This document shows, one piece after another, positions 40,755 through 51,179 of a stretch of 64,000 nucleotides of DNA (position 1 is the first letter of the stretch; the number at the start of each line of letters is the position of its first letter). Made by a program: the position numbers and the translations under genes. Source of the DNA: Leptospira idonii (lineage in GTDB: Bacteria; Spirochaetota; Leptospiria; Leptospirales; Leptospiraceae); assembly GCF_004770995.1 (NCBI RefSeq), contig NZ_RQHW01000047.1:62001-126000 (forward strand), written 5' to 3'. The notes under the pieces were generated by a model that had not been told where the DNA came from, searched no databases, and saw nothing but the letters and a program-made list of their open reading frames with translations.

Positions 40755-41731
40755 TCTGTTACGCCTTCTTTTTTTGAGAGTTTGAATTGCCAGATTGCAT
40801 AAATCGCCAAAAATAAAATCCCGCTTAAAATCATCTGGTAAGATTTATATAGCAAAGTTGTTTCCATCGCATAATAGTAGTAGGTGAGGTATCCGAGAGA
40901 AGAGAAAACACCGAACCATTGTGCAGGTCTTTGAGAGTAGGCAAATCCTAAGAAGAGTATGAATATGCTCCCTGAGATTCCCGGATGATAGACTGTCGGT
41001 AAAAATATGAGAACGGTTAAAAGAAAGATTCCGAATAAAAATTCTTTTTTCCATTTCAATTTTATATAAAGCTGATTCCAAAGTAATACAAACAGAGTGA
41101 TCCAAATCAAAACGCTGGTTGTAAGAGAAATGGAACGAGCTAAATCCGCATCTTCATCTATCAAAGGAAAAACGAAAAGTCCCGCCAAACTTAATGTAAG
41201 TGCTTCTTTTGCGGAACTAAGCAGGGAAGAAACAGGTTCGTTTTTCTCTATCGCCTGGGAGTGAGTTTTTGACGTCCAATACAAAGCCAGCATCACTGCA
41301 TATAAAAGAATCGGAAACAAGATCGATAGTTTTGTATCAATAAGAATCACCACCAAAGAAATGATTCCTATAATCACCGACAAAAACTTCTGAATGGAAC
41401 TTTGAAACACTGCGTAGAGTATCAGTTGTAGAAAAAAGATAAGAACACAGATACTCACGATATCGAATGTGAAGATATCTGCAAATCCGAATAAAAAAAG
41501 CCCTTGTCCCAGGTTTACAAAACTAATGATAGTCGGTTCTATAAAACCGTTATCTTTCCGGAAAGACAAAGCGGTGGAGACAACGATGAATACTATACCT
41601 AAGAAAATGACCACAGGAGTCGAATTCAATAGCTCGAATAAACCAAGAAAGAGAAGTAAAAAACTTCCCGCCATTGATGCTCCGTAGAAGGTGAGGAGAC
41701 GGATGTACCAGGGAATTTGAGTTTCTTTCAT
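40751..41731 (-). CDS. DUF4401 family polytopic membrane protein
   Basis: From ATG 41731 the 326-residue protein is almost entirely hydrophobic, with about ten membrane helices and short loops. The start lies in an ATGA overlap with the DUF2157 stop; a longer frame to 41788 lies inside that gene. Family membership rests on the membrane pattern and on the conserved DUF2157-DUF4401-GDYXXLXY order. Confidence 0.8.
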   Translation of the reverse strand: MKETQIPWYIRLLTFYGASMAGSFLLLFLGLFELLNSTPVVIFLGIVFIVVSTALSFRKDNGFIEPTIISFVNLGQGLFLFGFADIFTFDIVSICVLIFFLQLILYAVFQSSIQKFLSVIIGIISLVVILIDTKLSILFPILLYAVMLALYWTSKTHSQAIEKNEPVSSLLSSAKEALTLSLAGLFVFPLIDEDADLARSISLTTSVLIWITLFVLLWNQLYIKLKWKKEFLFGIFLLTVLIFLPTVYHPGISGSIFILFLGFAYSQRPAQWFGVFSSLGYLTYYYYAMETTLLYKSYQMILSGILFLAIYAIWQFKLSKKEGVTE

Positions 41732-42627
41732 TTGTTTTGAACTCCTTTTCTGAGTCGAAGCAAGTGGATTACGCTTGCAGTTGTGCATCCGATCACTAGT
41801 AAAAAGCTGAGTAAAAATTGGTCTATATCTTCGCCTGGATAATAATGAGAGAAACAGAATGTGATATAAATCAAAAATTCGATCGAAAGGAAAGTGAGTG
41901 CCGCCAAATCGAAGAATAGAAAACGATAAATATAGTAAATACCAGCTAACAAAAATAATTTGAAAATCAAGTAAATACCCAATCCTGACTCTTCCTCACC
42001 GGAAGGAGTAAAAAAACCTAATTGAAACCAGCCTAAGGCTAAAACGAGAATTACGCTGGGAAACCAAATAGATCTTTGTCCTTGATTTTCTGAATAGAAT
42101 TTTTGTTTGATTTCGTAGATTCCCAAAATCAATATATTGATAAAGAAAATGAAATCAAAAACCCATCTGCTGGGGGAATGAGGCATTACCTGGGCTTGAT
42201 AGAGAAGATAAGTCAGATTGATGAGAAAGATCCACAGAGACCAAAGGATATAGGATTTGGAGGAAAGAACAATTAGGAAACTGAAAATGGTCCAGCCAAA
42301 GAACAAATCGTACGCATCTGCCCCAGTCTGATAAATTTGTCCGAATACCAATAATAATTGTCCTACCAAAACAAAGGCCAATACTCCTAGTATTTCCGTA
42401 ATCCAAGGTTTAGAGAGTTTTAGGGAGTAAACGAAAGAAGCTACAGCAAATATAGAACCAACCAGAATCAATTTGGCATATCTATGAAGTTCGTTCCAAT
42501 TGAATGCGAAGAAAAAGATAATTCCTGTGATTAGAAAGATGAATCCGAAAAGAAAGAAAAATCTTTTTCCGAACTCGGACCAATCTTGCAGATCGGGAAG
42601 CGCGTTTTGTTTTTTCTCAAATAACAT
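41728..42627 (-). CDS. DUF2157 family membrane protein
   Basis: The 299-residue protein has a short soluble N-terminus (ALPDLQDWSEFGKRFFF) and about eight to ten membrane helices, typical of DUF2157 but without the longer N-terminal soluble domain some members have. It starts 3 bp after the signal-peptidase-like gene and is coupled to DUF4401 downstream. The role is unknown; the trio probably forms one membrane complex. Confidence 0.8.
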   Translation of the reverse strand: MLFEKKQNALPDLQDWSEFGKRFFFLFGFIFLITGIIFFFAFNWNELHRYAKLILVGSIFAVASFVYSLKLSKPWITEILGVLAFVLVGQLLLVFGQIYQTGADAYDLFFGWTIFSFLIVLSSKSYILWSLWIFLINLTYLLYQAQVMPHSPSRWVFDFIFFINILILGIYEIKQKFYSENQGQRSIWFPSVILVLALGWFQLGFFTPSGEEESGLGIYLIFKLFLLAGIYYIYRFLFFDLAALTFLSIEFLIYITFCFSHYYPGEDIDQFLLSFLLVIGCTTASVIHLLRLRKGVQNK

Positions 42628-42630
42628 AGA

Positions 42631-43161
42631 TTACCAGACCTTCCCTATAATAAAAGTTTCTTGAACCGGTCCTAATTCTCTGGAGTCGATCCCCATCTCC
42701 CGATTGTCGCAGAGCAGATAATAGTTTTTTTCCGGGACAGTGATGTTTTGTTTTTCATCCGATTCCGTTTTACCTGAAGGTAGAAGAGAAAAGTTTTCTT
42801 TTTCTTTTACGGGAAATGTTTCTCTGGGAACTTGAATTCCGTTGCGAAAGGCTTCTCTTTTGGAGATGGAGATTTGATCTCCCGGTTTTCCCAAAACCCT
42901 TGCCAAAATATAAGATTCCGGATTGAGAGGGGATTTCGCCAGAACCACATCTCCAACTAAGAGAGATTTAGCGGAAAATAACTTATTGATATAGACAGTG
43001 TCCCCTTTTTTAAAGCTGGGTTCCATAAAGGAGTTGGCTACTTCCAGGGGAGTGAGGATTTTATATTTGAAAACAGTCGCTAAAACGGCGCCTAGAAGCA
43101 AGGGGATGCCTACTTGTAGAAAACGATCTTTGATGGTTAATTTTTGCCTGGACTTGGACAT
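42631..43161 (-). CDS. Signal peptidase I-like protein lacking the catalytic Ser and Lys
   Basis: The 176-residue S26-family protein has an N-terminal membrane helix (about 17-33) and the boxes B to E of signal peptidase I. In box B, the usual SMxPT is FMEPS (45-49), so the nucleophilic Ser position is Phe45, although Ser44 precedes it. In box D, the Lys before RVxGxPGD is Ala87 (LARVLGKPGD). Box E is CDNREMGIDSRELGPV, close to consensus. It thus looks like a catalytically inactive or rewired member and not the housekeeping enzyme. It heads the operon with the DUF2157 trio. Confidence 0.82.
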   Translation of the reverse strand: MSKSRQKLTIKDRFLQVGIPLLLGAVLATVFKYKILTPLEVANSFMEPSFKKGDTVYINKLFSAKSLLVGDVVLAKSPLNPESYILARVLGKPGDQISISKREAFRNGIQVPRETFPVKEKENFSLLPSGKTESDEKQNITVPEKNYYLLCDNREMGIDSRELGPVQETFIIGKVW

Positions 43162-43307
43162 GAAACCCCTTCTTACCCGAATTTGTTCTACTATTTGTAA
43201 CCCCTGGGGATAACTGTCAATTTGTCTTTTGCCATTTCACTCGGGAATGCGCTTGCGTCTGTGCTCTTCGCTCGGAATAGTTAAAAAACATCGTTCGTCT
43301 AAATATT

Positions 43308-45155
43308 ATGAAAGATCCTTTCGTTTTGAAATCCATTCAGGAGAAAATTAAGAATCTCGGTTCCGTTCCGGGATGTTATCTCTGGAAAAACGATCAGAAC
43401 GAAGTCATTTACGTCGGCAAGGCGATCAAATTGGAATCAAGGGTCAGATCCTATCTGAATCCGAATCATTCCGACCGCAAAACAAGAGCTTTGTACGAAG
43501 AACTCCAGGATTTGGATTGGATCGCTACGGGAACGGAAGCAGAAGCTTTGATCCTGGAAGCGACTTTAATCAAAAAATACAATCCTAAATTCAATGTTAG
43601 GCTTAAAGACGATAAACGATATCCTTTCATCTGCGTTTCCACAAGTGAAGCATATCCTATGGTTTTTTTGACCAGAAAGGTCAAAGACAACGGAGATCGT
43701 TTTTTCGGACCGTACACGGATGTAAAGGCGGCAAGAGACAGTCTCGAACTCATCCACCGTATTTTTCCTGTTAGGAAAACGAAACTCAAACTTCCTTTGG
43801 CGAAACCGCAACGCCCCTGCCTCAATTTTCATATGAATCGATGTTTAGGACCTTGCCAGGGAAATATCAGTAGAGAAGTATATTCGGAACTTATCGATCA
43901 AATCCTCAGCTTTTTGGAAGGTAAAAAGGAAGGCCTCGTACAAAGACTTAAAACTTCCATGATGGCTTCCTCGGAAAAGATGGAATATGAAAGAGCTCTG
44001 TATCTCAGGAACAGAATCGAGCAAATCAATCAAATCCGTCAAAAACAGACTGTTGTTAGTTTGGATGGAGGTGAGGAAGACATCATCGCCTTCGCCAGAA
44101 GAGACAATGAGGGACAGGTTATCGTTCTGGAAGTCAGAGGCGGCAGACTTGAGAATAAAAAATCTTTTCCTATCACTGGTTTGGAAATGTCCTCCGAGGA
44201 GGAGATCATCCAAGCCTTCCTAAGGGATTATTATCTGAAAGTGAATCTTCTTCCCAATTTGATCATACTTCCTGTTTCTGCGAAGGGAAATTACCAAGCG
44301 GTTTTGGAAGTGATTCGAGACAATACAGGGATTCTTCCTAAACTTAAATTTCCTGAGGCAGGGCAGAAAAAATCCTTACTTCGGTTAGCTGAGAAAAATG
44401 CAGAACTTTCCCTCACGGAAAGAATCCTCGCTACAAAATTGAGAGATCAATCCGTCGCCATGAAGGAGATCCAGGAAAAACTTAAACTTTCTTCTTCTCC
44501 TAGAGTGATTGAATGTTACGATATCTCCCATTTTCAAGGGTCTCTTCCCGTTGCCAGCGGAGTGATGTTCGTCGACGGCAAACCTTATAAGTCCGGTTAT
44601 CGTCATTATAAAATCAGAGGTTACGAAGGTATCAACGATCCAGGTATGATGCACGAAGTGATCGGAAGAAGATTATCCCATCTGTTAAATGAGGAAGAAC
44701 CTCTTCCCGATTTGATCGTAATCGACGGAGGATGGACTCAGTTATCTCGCGCAGCGGAAGCTGCATTGGCTTTGGATCTGGGACATCTTCCTATGGTTGG
44801 GCTGGCGAAGAAAAGGGAAGAAATTTATTTCCCGGGAGAAAAAGACCCTTATACTTTCGACATTCACTCTCCCATGATGCGGCTTCTCAGAATGCTTCGG
44901 GACGAAGCGCATAGGTTCGGCGTCACTTACCAAAGAGATCTTCGTAAGAAAAAAACTCTCAAATCTTTGTTAGATGATATTCCCGATATAGGTGCTGTGA
45001 GGAGAAGGGCACTTCTTCGTTATTTCCAAGGTAAAAAGAAAGTGGAAGATGCGACTTTTCCCGAGTTGAAACAGGTTCCAGGAATCGGGGATAAACTTGC
45101 GGAAAAAATTTGGGAGGAAATCAAAAAGATCAAAGAAAAACAGAAAAATCCTTAA
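43308..45155 (+). CDS. uvrC: Excinuclease ABC subunit C
   Basis: The 615-residue nuclease makes both incisions in nucleotide excision repair. The GIY-YIG domain ([24 protein letters not shown]) opens the protein, followed by the cysteine cluster [13 protein letters not shown], the UVR motif near 200-235, the RNase H-like domain ([23 protein letters not shown]) and a C-terminal double helix-hairpin-helix ([28 protein letters not shown]). No clear Shine-Dalgarno precedes the ATG. A weak promoter candidate (TTGCGT, 17 bp, AATAGT) ends about 26 bp upstream. Confidence 0.96.
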   Translation: MKDPFVLKSIQEKIKNLGSVPGCYLWKNDQNEVIYVGKAIKLESRVRSYLNPNHSDRKTRALYEELQDLDWIATGTEAEALILEATLIKKYNPKFNVRLKDDKRYPFICVSTSEAYPMVFLTRKVKDNGDRFFGPYTDVKAARDSLELIHRIFPVRKTKLKLPLAKPQRPCLNFHMNRCLGPCQGNISREVYSELIDQILSFLEGKKEGLVQRLKTSMMASSEKMEYERALYLRNRIEQINQIRQKQTVVSLDGGEEDIIAFARRDNEGQVIVLEVRGGRLENKKSFPITGLEMSSEEEIIQAFLRDYYLKVNLLPNLIILPVSAKGNYQAVLEVIRDNTGILPKLKFPEAGQKKSLLRLAEKNAELSLTERILATKLRDQSVAMKEIQEKLKLSSSPRVIECYDISHFQGSLPVASGVMFVDGKPYKSGYRHYKIRGYEGINDPGMMHEVIGRRLSHLLNEEEPLPDLIVIDGGWTQLSRAAEAALALDLGHLPMVGLAKKREEIYFPGEKDPYTFDIHSPMMRLLRMLRDEAHRFGVTYQRDLRKKKTLKSLLDDIPDIGAVRRRALLRYFQGKKKVEDATFPELKQVPGIGDKLAEKIWEEIKKIKEKQKNP

Positions 45156-45214
45156 AAACAAAAACTTTTTAGAACCAAACTCTCTTCTTTTTCCCTTTCT
45201 TCGGCAGAGGAAAG

Positions 45215-48172
45215 ATGCGAAACAAAACCTTTTTCATTTTTATCTGTTTTTCTTTTTGTATGAAATCCGGTTCCGGCATTTCTCCCTGGATCTTGGATGG
45301 AGATGTTCCTTTGGAACGACCTCAATTTCTTTTTTTCTATGGAGCATCCGAACAAGAGGTTGTTCTTTCGGAAGAGAGGTGGATCGAAGGAGAATCTTCC
45401 TTTTGTATTTTATCCTTACCTAAATTTTTATTCGACCAAGAGTTAGGTGCTAAATTTTCGGTTTGTCTGCCCAAAGAGGAAGGGACTCTTTCTTTTTGGA
45501 AAGATACATTCGAACTTTTGGATTCTCCGGATACGACCAAGAGACTTCCAGAAGGCCAAGGAAAACTTTGGTTCTCCAAACATATATTGAGAGGACAGTG
45601 GGAAAGGGCAAATAAAGACAATTTGCCTTTGGATTTTTGGAAAGATAATTCCACTTCCGATGGGACTGTAAGTTTTGCACGTTTCGATTTGAGCGTTCCT
45701 GAATTTTATCATTGGTCCGACAACGAATGTGAAATTTTATTTCCCTCTAGAGTCGTCGCTACTTCTCCTTCTCAGAAAAAACTAATTTCTCTTCGTTTTG
45801 ATTGTACAGGTTTTTCTTTTTTCAAAGAACAAATCACGGAGCAAAATGATCTTTGGCTTCGTTCTTGTGTCGCAGGAGACATTTCACTTTCGGAATCCTT
45901 CCGTCATACAGGGTCCGTTTACGAACGTTATTTGGAATGGGAAAATCCTTCCGAAGAGGTGATTTGTCCCGAATGGAACCGCATCGGTTTCGAGGAAGAG
46001 AACGATTTTGTTTGGGAAAACGGGGAAAGTTTTTTTCAGAATTGGAAGGATCGGCATAAAATCCTTCTGCCGGGGGCTCACATTGTATTCACCTCCAATC
46101 ATAGAATTCAAGGGAGCTCTTTTAGTTCCCGTTTATGGGAAAAGATAGGAAGGCAAGGTAGATGGAAATGGAACGACTTAACTTTCGAAGAGTTCAGTTT
46201 TTCTTTTCAACAAGGAAACGATTATTTCTCATCCTCCAGGCAACCGGAAAGCTGTAGAAACCAATACAATTATTATATCACCAAAGAAACGTTTTGTGGA
46301 AACCCCGGTCTTCCTAACGATTTTTTCGGAGATCATTGGGAGAAAAAATATTCTTATCCTTCCTGCAAAACGGATCAGTTGAGATTGACCGAATTTTTTC
46401 CAGGAACCAGCGTAGATTCTCATTCTTTGGGTGCTTTCGTAGAGGTTTATAACAAAGGAGAGGATTGTGACCTTTCTTCCGTTACTCTTATTTATGAAAG
46501 AGATTCTTTTCCTCTTTCTGCGAAAGAACAAATAGTAAAACAAAATTCTTTTTTTCTAATCTCCAGATCTTATTGGGAAGGCTGGCCTTTTTTATCTATC
46601 GTTAAACCTCTTTCCACCAAACAGTTCAAATATCAAATTCCTGACCTCAAGTTAGCGGAAAGAAAGACGGGAAAAGAAGAGGTTTATGTTTCTCCGAACC
46701 ATGAATTTTTGATTTTAAATCGAAACGGAGAAATCAATCGTTCCGTAACTTTCACAGAAGAGAAAAAACTTTTTCCTCATCCTGACGAGGAGACTCCCTT
46801 TTCTTTTTCCAATCGTAATTTGCAAATCAGTCCCGGATCTGGGACGAGAGGTTTTGGTGAAGGGGCATCTAAGAAAGAAATAACAGCGAAACTTTCCGAG
46901 CTTCTTTTGACAGGAACTTCCGACGGAAATTCCAATTCTTCCGAGCGATTTTTAGAATGGGAATCTTTTCCGGAAGAGGAAGGGTATGTTTCTTTTTCCG
47001 TTTCTGCTCCTGTATTTCGTTCCTTTCTCTTTTGGAAAGAGAAAGGAGAAAGATATAGTTTCTTATATTCAGGAAGACGATTTTGTTTACCGTTAGGTGG
47101 AATGGAATTGCCGGATGCCAGTCTCTCTGATTCCGATTTTGCAATCACTGTCAGAGATTCGGACGTTTCCTTCCCTTCTTGGAGAGAAGAGTTCTCTTAT
47201 TGGAAATCGGACATTCATTCCGGTTTCACTCATCCGAATAAAAGACAAAGTATCATTCCGGAAGGTTTTCCTTTTGAAGTAAGTTTCAGCAGAAAGAGTG
47301 GGGAAACTTCCGGCTGCGAAGCTTTTACTTGGATGAGTCCCGGCCAAGAAAACAAAAAAGAGATGCGGGTGTTTCCCGTTTTTACCACTGACGGCAAGGA
47401 AGGAGTCAGAGAGGTAAAAGAATACAGATTTCTTTTCGAATGGGTCGGTTTGTTTACTTCTCATTTGGTTTCCGGAAATGTTTCTTATGAATTTCCTTTT
47501 TCCTTAACAAAGGAAGAAGGTTATCCCAAATTTGAAACGCCAAATATGAGTTCGGTGTCTCTGTTTGCTGAAGAGGAAATCATTTTCACCGATTGGAAAA
47601 TTCCAGATCTGTTCTACCAAGAATCTTGGATCCATCGTTTGGGAGCACTTGTAATCGAAGGAGTGTATCCGAATCCGAAAGAGGCTCAAAATGAGTGGGT
47701 CTACATTTGCAACCGCTCTCATTTTCCGGAAGACATACGAGATTATACGATTGAAGACGAATCTTCTTCCGACGGGTTGGTTCCTTACGGCTTTCGTTTT
47801 CCAGGTCGAATTCCTAAGATTCGTAACCATTCCGATTTAGACTTACATTCTTCCGTCCTTCTTCCTGGCGCTTGTGCGTTTTTGGTCGATCCTGACGGAG
47901 ACGATTGGTATTTTCCTCCTTTGATTCGTTCGGGGGATTTGCTTCTAACAATTGTCAGCACATCTGCCATTGGAAATGGAATCGGCTCCCAAGAGATGTT
48001 GGATTTGTATAAAATGGGAAATAGTAGAAAGATTCATGTTTCCACTTATGGAAAAAAAGGCAGCCTTTCTCCTTTTCGCATTCCTCTGGCTTCTTCCGAA
48101 TATAGTTTGTTAGTTCCTGGGGTTATGGGCAATCGCGCTTCCGAATTTAAGGTTTATAGAGAGGAAGAATGA
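45215..48172 (+). CDS. Large exported protein with lamin-tail-like domains
   Basis: The 985-residue protein starts with a short signal peptide (MRNKTFFIFICFSFC); Cys15 could be lipidated. The rest is beta-rich with many aromatic residues. Two segments resemble lamin-tail (LTD) domains: about 385-475 (LRLTEFFPGTS, FVEVYNKGEDCDLSSVTL) and about 809-945 (ALVIEGVYPNPKEAQNEWVYICN, LLPGACAFLVDPDGDDW). In bacteria, LTD domains often accompany secreted nucleases or surface proteins. It starts 59 bp after uvrC and overlaps the next gene (ATGA). Confidence 0.75.
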   Translation: MRNKTFFIFICFSFCMKSGSGISPWILDGDVPLERPQFLFFYGASEQEVVLSEERWIEGESSFCILSLPKFLFDQELGAKFSVCLPKEEGTLSFWKDTFELLDSPDTTKRLPEGQGKLWFSKHILRGQWERANKDNLPLDFWKDNSTSDGTVSFARFDLSVPEFYHWSDNECEILFPSRVVATSPSQKKLISLRFDCTGFSFFKEQITEQNDLWLRSCVAGDISLSESFRHTGSVYERYLEWENPSEEVICPEWNRIGFEEENDFVWENGESFFQNWKDRHKILLPGAHIVFTSNHRIQGSSFSSRLWEKIGRQGRWKWNDLTFEEFSFSFQQGNDYFSSSRQPESCRNQYNYYITKETFCGNPGLPNDFFGDHWEKKYSYPSCKTDQLRLTEFFPGTSVDSHSLGAFVEVYNKGEDCDLSSVTLIYERDSFPLSAKEQIVKQNSFFLISRSYWEGWPFLSIVKPLSTKQFKYQIPDLKLAERKTGKEEVYVSPNHEFLILNRNGEINRSVTFTEEKKLFPHPDEETPFSFSNRNLQISPGSGTRGFGEGASKKEITAKLSELLLTGTSDGNSNSSERFLEWESFPEEEGYVSFSVSAPVFRSFLFWKEKGERYSFLYSGRRFCLPLGGMELPDASLSDSDFAITVRDSDVSFPSWREEFSYWKSDIHSGFTHPNKRQSIIPEGFPFEVSFSRKSGETSGCEAFTWMSPGQENKKEMRVFPVFTTDGKEGVREVKEYRFLFEWVGLFTSHLVSGNVSYEFPFSLTKEEGYPKFETPNMSSVSLFAEEEIIFTDWKIPDLFYQESWIHRLGALVIEGVYPNPKEAQNEWVYICNRSHFPEDIRDYTIEDESSSDGLVPYGFRFPGRIPKIRNHSDLDLHSSVLLPGACAFLVDPDGDDWYFPPLIRSGDLLLTIVSTSAIGNGIGSQEMLDLYKMGNSRKIHVSTYGKKGSLSPFRIPLASSEYSLLVPGVMGNRASEFKVYREEE

Positions 48173-49557
48173 GAAAAATACTCCTCTTTCTTTTCTTCTT
48201 GAGTATGATTCGGGAAATATCTTCAGAGCCGGTGCGGTTTCGACCGGGGACTAGGATCATAGAAACCGCTTTGTTTTATGATCATCTAATAGGAAATAGA
48301 TCTGAAATTCCCGGATGGTATTTGCGGGACGGATTTCCTGAATCAAAGGAGCACTCGAAAGATTATTTGAGTCGATCAACGGAGTCTTTGTATTTTTTGA
48401 ATCTCTCTTACGATTCCACATTCGATTCTTTAGTGGTTCATTGGGATATGACTCTTTTGCATAGAGCGAGCGCATCCGAAAACGCTTTGTATTTGGGGAA
48501 AAATTCCTATTTGGGAGGACAGTTAGGTCATTGGTTTTTGGGAGTAGGTAAAAAGGAACATGTATCCAAATCATCACCATTTTATGGTTATACGGATGGT
48601 GGAGAGGGAGTTTTTATCGAAAGAGATTTTCATCTTTTGAAAATTCAAGTGTACTTATGGGATTATTACAGAGGATTTTCTATTTTAGAGAAAGAATACC
48701 TACGTCCCGATTTAATTTCAGGAATCAAGGAAGTTCCTAATTCTTCTCAGAGAAGGAGACATTCTTTCGGGTTGAGTTACGGTGAGAAGGAGGTTCTGCA
48801 TTTTGGAATTCATTATTCAGAGCTTGGTTCTACTGGAAAATATTCCAGAGAAATCGAAAGAGAGGTAAGGGAAAAGGGAGGAGACGGAGATTCTGTGATC
48901 TCTGGTTCGTTAGGAGGTTTTTTCCCTTGGAACGGCTTTTATGTGACGGGTGAATTCTTATGGGCCAAAGGAACGGATCGCACTTACAGTAGATCCGTTG
49001 TTTCTTCCGGATCCCTGCCTATACAGGGAGAAGCTATTTCTTTCGGTTTGGGTTGGTCTGGAAACCAAATGGAAGTTCGGTGGTCCAATTTTCTCAACGA
49101 TTCGGATCAAAGAACGGAAGAAAATCGTTATAAAAACATGGGTTATATAGGGATGGGAACCCATATAGGCTCCACATACTTTCTTTCTCAAATATTTCAA
49201 ATTCATCCTTATGTTTGGATGGGAAACAACGGCTGGGAAAGAAGTAATACTATCTTGAGAGGGAGAAGTCCCGCTTATTATGGAGAAATTTCTTTCCAAT
49301 GGAATCTTTCTCCCTTTCAGATTCGATTTTTCCAAGCCTATTATTTGCCTTATCTAGCTACCGGGAAATCGGACGGTAAGATCAGTTTCAAAAAGGAAAA
49401 TTTCGAACCGTTCTTTCTTGCGGAATCTTCCTTCGATCTCAGTTGTCACTGGGAAGAAAAAGGAGAAATAGGAATGCTTTTGTCTCATGTATGGTCGACG
49501 GAAACGATTGCGATACGGGGAACGATCTTATCCGTTTACGGGAGGATACAATTTTGA
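48169..49557 (+). CDS. Predicted outer-membrane beta-barrel protein
   Basis: The 462-residue protein has a signal peptide (MRKILLFLFFLSMIREISSEP) and then many amphipathic strands with alternating hydrophobic and polar residues, aromatic girdles and Gly-rich turns (YLGGQLGHWFLGVGKK, SFGLSYGEKEVLHFGIHYSEL, MGYIGMGTHIGSTYFLSQIF). The C-terminus ends in Phe after VYGRIQ, which fits the beta-barrel recognition signal. It is translated between the LTD protein and the PLD lipoprotein, with overlaps at both ends. Confidence 0.75.
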   Translation: MRKILLFLFFLSMIREISSEPVRFRPGTRIIETALFYDHLIGNRSEIPGWYLRDGFPESKEHSKDYLSRSTESLYFLNLSYDSTFDSLVVHWDMTLLHRASASENALYLGKNSYLGGQLGHWFLGVGKKEHVSKSSPFYGYTDGGEGVFIERDFHLLKIQVYLWDYYRGFSILEKEYLRPDLISGIKEVPNSSQRRRHSFGLSYGEKEVLHFGIHYSELGSTGKYSREIEREVREKGGDGDSVISGSLGGFFPWNGFYVTGEFLWAKGTDRTYSRSVVSSGSLPIQGEAISFGLGWSGNQMEVRWSNFLNDSDQRTEENRYKNMGYIGMGTHIGSTYFLSQIFQIHPYVWMGNNGWERSNTILRGRSPAYYGEISFQWNLSPFQIRFFQAYYLPYLATGKSDGKISFKKENFEPFFLAESSFDLSCHWEEKGEIGMLLSHVWSTETIAIRGTILSVYGRIQF

Positions 49558-51179
49558 AGAAATTTTTATCTTTGTTTTTCCTTTCGATTTTATCCGTTCT
49601 GCATTTTTCCTTTTGTCGGAATTTGTCCAAGAAAAATGAAGATTTTCCTTTATCTCTGCTTTTGGGTGAGCCTTCTCTTCAGTTCTATTTTTCCTTCCCT
49701 GGAAGGGATTCTCCGGAGGGAAGTAAGTTCTTCGTAAGAAGAAAGTTAGTCGATTTTCTGAATTCCGCCAAATACAGCATAGATGGCTTTGTATACAGTT
49801 TGAACGATCTGGACACTCTATTGACTCTCAGGAATGCGAAAAGAAAAGGTGTGAAACTCAATATCCAAGGAGACAAGGACCAGGACTACTCGGAGGCGGA
49901 GAAGTTGGGAATCTTTGTTTCCCCTTGGAAAGGAAGCGGTTTGCATCATACTAAAGTTTGGATTGCGGACGGAAGAAGGGCTTTTTTAGGAACAGGAAAT
50001 TTCAGCGGGCATGGATTGATCCGAGATCATAACGTGTATTGGGAAACTGACGGCAGACAGGGAGAAGGGCATCGGCTTCTGGAATATTTGGAAGAAAAAC
50101 ATACCGATGGTATTTTGTTTTCCGGTCCTCAAACCTATCTTTTTGCACCCGAGGCAGGAAAACAAATTCAGGATAAAATGATTCAGGCAATCGAAAAGGC
50201 CAAATATAGAATCAGATACTTAATTTACACCCATTACGACCCTATTTTAAGTTATGCGCTGGTGGAAGCTTCCAAAAGAGGGATCCTTGTGGAAGGAATT
50301 TATAATGTTCCTGTAAACCCTGAAGGCAAAATGTTATCTAAATTATTGTCGCCTCCTTCTGCTATATATAAGGAGGGAAACGAAGATGTGGAGTATAAAA
50401 ACGGAGTGTTTCGAGGAGGTTTGCTGCATCATAAAACCATGATCATCGATGATGATTTGGTATTAGTTGGATCTTATAATTATACTGTTTCTGCAAGAGA
50501 TACAAATCGAGAGATTTTTACCGAGTTTAGAGGCAGATCCGCATTACTTGAATTTATTGGGGAATGGGAAAGAGTCAGAGCCAATAGTTCTCCTTATTTG
50601 GAGGAAGAAGAAACGGAGGAGGCGACCCAATATTTCGTTCATAACATTCGATCTCAAATTCCTACCTATCTTCTTTCCAGACATAAAGAAGGGAACTTGA
50701 GTTTTGATTCTAATTCTTCCGGTCTTGCCAAGGAGGTGGATGTGTCCGAATCCATCTTGAAAAACAATTCGGAATCGTGGAAGGAGTCCTCGGAAAGATA
50801 TCAGACCATTGTCTTAGATCCGGGTGAGTTAGGTTTATTTTTAGTCTCCGATCCGGTAAGTATGAATGGCTGGTCTTTGGTAAATCGTTGGGATCGTTGT
50901 TCCTTCTTGTTTGCAGAGAGTTTGGAGACGAAGAAACTCCATCTTTGGGATGGAAAATCCAAACCTGTTGTTTACGAATCCATTTCTAAAAATGACTTCG
51001 ATTTGAGTTTACTCACAAAGATGAGAACAGGAGAGTTTTGGATCGTTTTGGAAACCGATCAGGGGAATTTCCATCTCTGTTCCAAAAGGAAAAATCAGGA
51101 AACACCTAAATGGATTTTGTATCTAATGCAAAAGCAGATTCTTTCAGGAATCCCTGCTTCTTACTGCAGGGAGTTTTAG
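49554..51179 (+). CDS. Phospholipase D-family lipoprotein (two HKD motifs)
   Basis: The start is TTG 49554 inside the previous stop (TTGA), with GGAGG at 49541-49545; the longer frame from 49443 lacks a signal sequence. The N-terminus is a lipoprotein signal peptide ending FSFC (Cys21). Two PLD active-site motifs are intact: His132-x-Lys134-x4-Asp139 (HTKVWIAD) and His292-x-Lys294-x4-Asp299 (HHKTMIID), followed by GTGNFSG and GSYNYT. Such enzymes cut phosphodiester bonds in lipids or nucleic acids. With an LTD protein in the operon, a nuclease acting outside the inner membrane is plausible. The C-terminal 180 residues match nothing known to me. Confidence 0.85.
   Translation: MKKFLSLFFLSILSVLHFSFCRNLSKKNEDFPLSLLLGEPSLQFYFSFPGRDSPEGSKFFVRRKLVDFLNSAKYSIDGFVYSLNDLDTLLTLRNAKRKGVKLNIQGDKDQDYSEAEKLGIFVSPWKGSGLHHTKVWIADGRRAFLGTGNFSGHGLIRDHNVYWETDGRQGEGHRLLEYLEEKHTDGILFSGPQTYLFAPEAGKQIQDKMIQAIEKAKYRIRYLIYTHYDPILSYALVEASKRGILVEGIYNVPVNPEGKMLSKLLSPPSAIYKEGNEDVEYKNGVFRGGLLHHKTMIIDDDLVLVGSYNYTVSARDTNREIFTEFRGRSALLEFIGEWERVRANSSPYLEEEETEEATQYFVHNIRSQIPTYLLSRHKEGNLSFDSNSSGLAKEVDVSESILKNNSESWKESSERYQTIVLDPGELGLFLVSDPVSMNGWSLVNRWDRCSFLFAESLETKKLHLWDGKSKPVVYESISKNDFDLSLLTKMRTGEFWIVLETDQGNFHLCSKRKNQETPKWILYLMQKQILSGIPASYCREF

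Noticed and set aside
43162..43307. SOS-type box in front of uvrC
   Set aside because: TTTGTCTTTTGCC looked similar to a LexA-type element at first, but the second half-site does not match, so no operator is called.
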